NCBI GenBank assembly: GCA_021545665.1
Contig: JAJRTX010000218.1
Span: 1 to 8,224 of the forward strand
Length of the DNA: 8,224 bases
Direction of reading: 5' to 3'
Source of the DNA: Zetaproteobacteria bacterium
GTDB lineage: Bacteria > Pseudomonadota > Zetaproteobacteria > Mariprofundales > Mariprofundaceae
Within the stretch, counting starts at the first letter, position 1. Each line of letters starts with the position of its first letter. The position numbers were made by a program, and so were the translations under genes. This document shows positions 6,677 to 8,224 of the stretch, piece after piece. The notes under the pieces were generated by a model, which worked only from the letters and a program-made list of their open reading frames with translations, was not told the DNA's origin and did no database searches.

Positions 6677-8199
6677 CAGTTGTCTGCTTTAACTTTTTTC
6701 AGGTAGTTATCAATCATATGGCGCGCCAGCTCTTCCGGTTGCCCGGATGCACTCACTACATCGGCATCTCTTGCAGAATCTGCCATGCTGCTAATGACAC
6801 AGCTATTGGCCTCTTGCGCCCATACAGTGCCTCCGCTGGCAATAACTTCACGACAGCCTTTTGTTCCATCACATCCCATACCACTGAAAATAATTGCACG
6901 ACTGTTCTTGCCATATTTTCTGGCCACTTCGGTAATCACATCGTCAATGGAAGGACTGTAAATGGTGCGCTGGGTAATCGGCGCAAACTGTATGTAACCA
7001 TATTCATCAAACACCAGGCGTTTTTCAACCGGCGCTACAACCAGTTGCCCGCATAACAGTCGTTTCCCAGGTTCAGCGGTCAGCACTTCCAGATCAGTTA
7101 CCTGACGTAATTGTTCAGCGAGCAAGGATACAAAGCCGACGCCAATATGTTGCGCCAGTATAAAGCCTGCAGGAAAGTTGGCCGGTAAACTACGCAAAAA
7201 AGACTTAACGGCCTGAGGGCCGCCAATCGATGCACCCAGTACCCACACCTCCCTGGCAAGATTGGCAATTCCTGAATCTTCAAATCCATCCGCAACATTA
7301 TTCAGTACGTTGATCTGGGAATCTTCCAGATGTATCTCACCCGTCAATCCAAGGTCAACAATATCTATCTCGGAACTGTCTTCCGCTACTGAATCTGATA
7401 CTGCCACATCCGGTTCCACAACAGTTGAAGCAGCTACCTTCTGATAATTATCCATGCCATCAGCCGTAGCTTCCTGTTCTACGACCTCGGGCTCTGATTC
7501 CAGTTCTGGAGTCGCCGTTTCAGCAGGTCCAAATGCCATTTCCAGATCCAGCTCAAGTTCTGCATCAAAATCAGAAATGGAACCTTCAGTCTCTGTTGCG
7601 TGCTCTGGCTCAGAAACCGGTACCGCATCAACAGGCACGGTCTTTGATTCAGGTTCATCCGTATCCAGCTCAAACCCGTCAAGCATTTTGAGATCAATTT
7701 CAAGGTCCATGGTTGGAGCAACATAAAACCCACGGTCTTCATCTATTGTTGAGGCGTCTTCATCCTGCTCTATGGCATCAGCCTGAGCACTGGCCTCTAC
7801 AACATGCAAACCTGTCTCTTCACTCTGCAAATGTAGTTCTGTCTCGGGTTCTTCATAATCAAGTGCCAGCCCGGTAAGCTTCTCGCACAAGCGTCGACCC
7901 CACGCCCGGCCACTAATATTGACCGGTTTTCGGATGGTGGCGCTGTCATTAAATAATAACGGAAGTTTTGCGCTATCTATCAGCGCGTCGATACTTTCGT
8001 CCTCATTGTCATCCAGATTGATCAGCAATACATCAGCGCTATTCTTGTCTAATCGAGTGTTTATCGACTGGTCAAACAAGGGTGGCACTACCAGCAGACC
8101 ATTTTCCTCCATGATTAATTTCAATGTTTCCCACTGCTTGCCCGAGCGTGAAACAATAATAACCCTGATTCCTTCAGTGGTTGGATTTGGCATACCCAT
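6676..8199 (-). CDS. chpB: CheB-type protein-glutamate methylesterase, ChpB-like, with degenerate receiver
   Basis: The C-terminal domain (about 316-502) is a CheB methylesterase, which hydrolyses methyl-glutamates on chemoreceptors. The catalytic triad is visible: S324 in LGASIGGP, H351 in AQHIG, and D444 in SGMGCDGTKG, with M441 also conserved. The N-terminus (10-110) has the alternating strand/helix layout of a response-regulator receiver. However, the acidic pair after strand 1 is replaced (VIIVSRSG) and the phosphoacceptor Asp is apparently Asn (N61 in LLINLDD), so phosphorylation control is unlikely. Between them lies a linker of about 200 residues, with roughly 60 Asp/Glu and only about four Lys/Arg, probably disordered. 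The 507-aa length is well above a standard CheB (about 350 aa). The start at 8199 has GGGG about ten bases upstream; ATG at 8193 is an alternative. The frame stays open to the window edge. It is coupled to chpC by TGATG. Confidence 0.85.
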   Translation of the reverse strand: MGMPNPTTEGIRVIIVSRSGKQWETLKLIMEENGLLVVPPLFDQSINTRLDKNSADVLLINLDDNEDESIDALIDSAKLPLLFNDSATIRKPVNISGRAWGRRLCEKLTGLALDYEEPETELHLQSEETGLHVVEASAQADAIEQDEDASTIDEDRGFYVAPTMDLEIDLKMLDGFELDTDEPESKTVPVDAVPVSEPEHATETEGSISDFDAELELDLEMAFGPAETATPELESEPEVVEQEATADGMDNYQKVAASTVVEPDVAVSDSVAEDSSEIDIVDLGLTGEIHLEDSQINVLNNVADGFEDSGIANLAREVWVLGASIGGPQAVKSFLRSLPANFPAGFILAQHIGVGFVSLLAEQLRQVTDLEVLTAEPGKRLLCGQLVVAPVEKRLVFDEYGYIQFAPITQRTIYSPSIDDVITEVARKYGKNSRAIIFSGMGCDGTKGCREVIASGGTVWAQEANSCVISSMADSARDADVVSASGQPEELARHMIDNYLKKVKADN

Positions 8200-8200
8200 A

Positions 8201-8224
8201 TCAGCGAGACCCCACCAGTTGTTC
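8201..8224 (-). CDS. Possible 3' end of the preceding operon gene (partial)
   Basis: On the minus strand one frame at the window edge reads EQLVGSR and then stops with TGA at 8201-8203, one base before the chpB-like ATG. This would be a typical tight operon junction. In Pil-Chp clusters the gene before chpB is chpA, a large CheA-like kinase. Seven residues are too few to identify anything, and the other two frames are also open here. Confidence 0.25.
   Translation of the reverse strand, partial: EQLVGSR

Noticed and set aside
7454..7726. Plus-strand serine-rich ORF opposite the chpB-like linker
   Set aside because: It is an antisense shadow of the Asp/Glu-rich linker codons and has no ribosome site or domain.
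1..8224. CRISPR array, insertion sequence, prophage or toxin-antitoxin system
   Set aside because: No regularly spaced long repeats, no transposase or integrase motifs, no terminal inverted repeats, and no small paired genes were found. The window is filled by core and chemosensory genes.

Overview
This window looks like ordinary chromosomal DNA from a free-living gammaproteobacterium. G+C is moderate (roughly 45-50% by eye). MetK, AhcY and RsmE resemble proteobacterial proteins closely. The SAH riboswitch class is typical of Proteobacteria, and a ChpB-ChpC pair of the Pil-Chp (twitching/surface sensing) pathway lies at the right end. I saw no insertion sequence, phage gene, tRNA, rRNA or CRISPR array.

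Left part (1-961): 182 bases with no recognisable gene, then a minus-strand thioredoxin-fold gene broken by a one-base shortfall in a T run, then a divergent promoter region. Middle (962-4667, plus strand): the activated methyl cycle. metK makes S-adenosylmethionine (SAM). ahcY hydrolyses the product inhibitor S-adenosylhomocysteine (SAH) and is preceded by a clear SAH riboswitch. metF supplies 5-methyl-THF to remethylate homocysteine. A hairpin and a 14-bp-period array of GTTATAAC-like sites lie between ahcY and metF. rsmE (4714-5445), a SAM-dependent 16S rRNA methyltransferase, follows on the same strand.

Right part (5425-8224, minus strand): a tightly packed operon reading leftwards. It holds a CheB-type methylesterase (ChpB-like) with a degenerate receiver and a long acidic linker, a CheW-like ChpC, and a multi-pass membrane protein with the catalytic residue pattern of alkaline ceramidases (CREST superfamily). 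The operon runs tail-to-tail into rsmE with a 21-bp coding overlap.

Most genes are core metabolism and well understood. The points most worth checking are the CREST membrane hydrolase tied to ChpB-ChpC, the predicted switch mechanism of the SAH riboswitch, the unexplained repeats before metF, and the frameshift on a perfect slippery heptamer in the thioredoxin-like gene.
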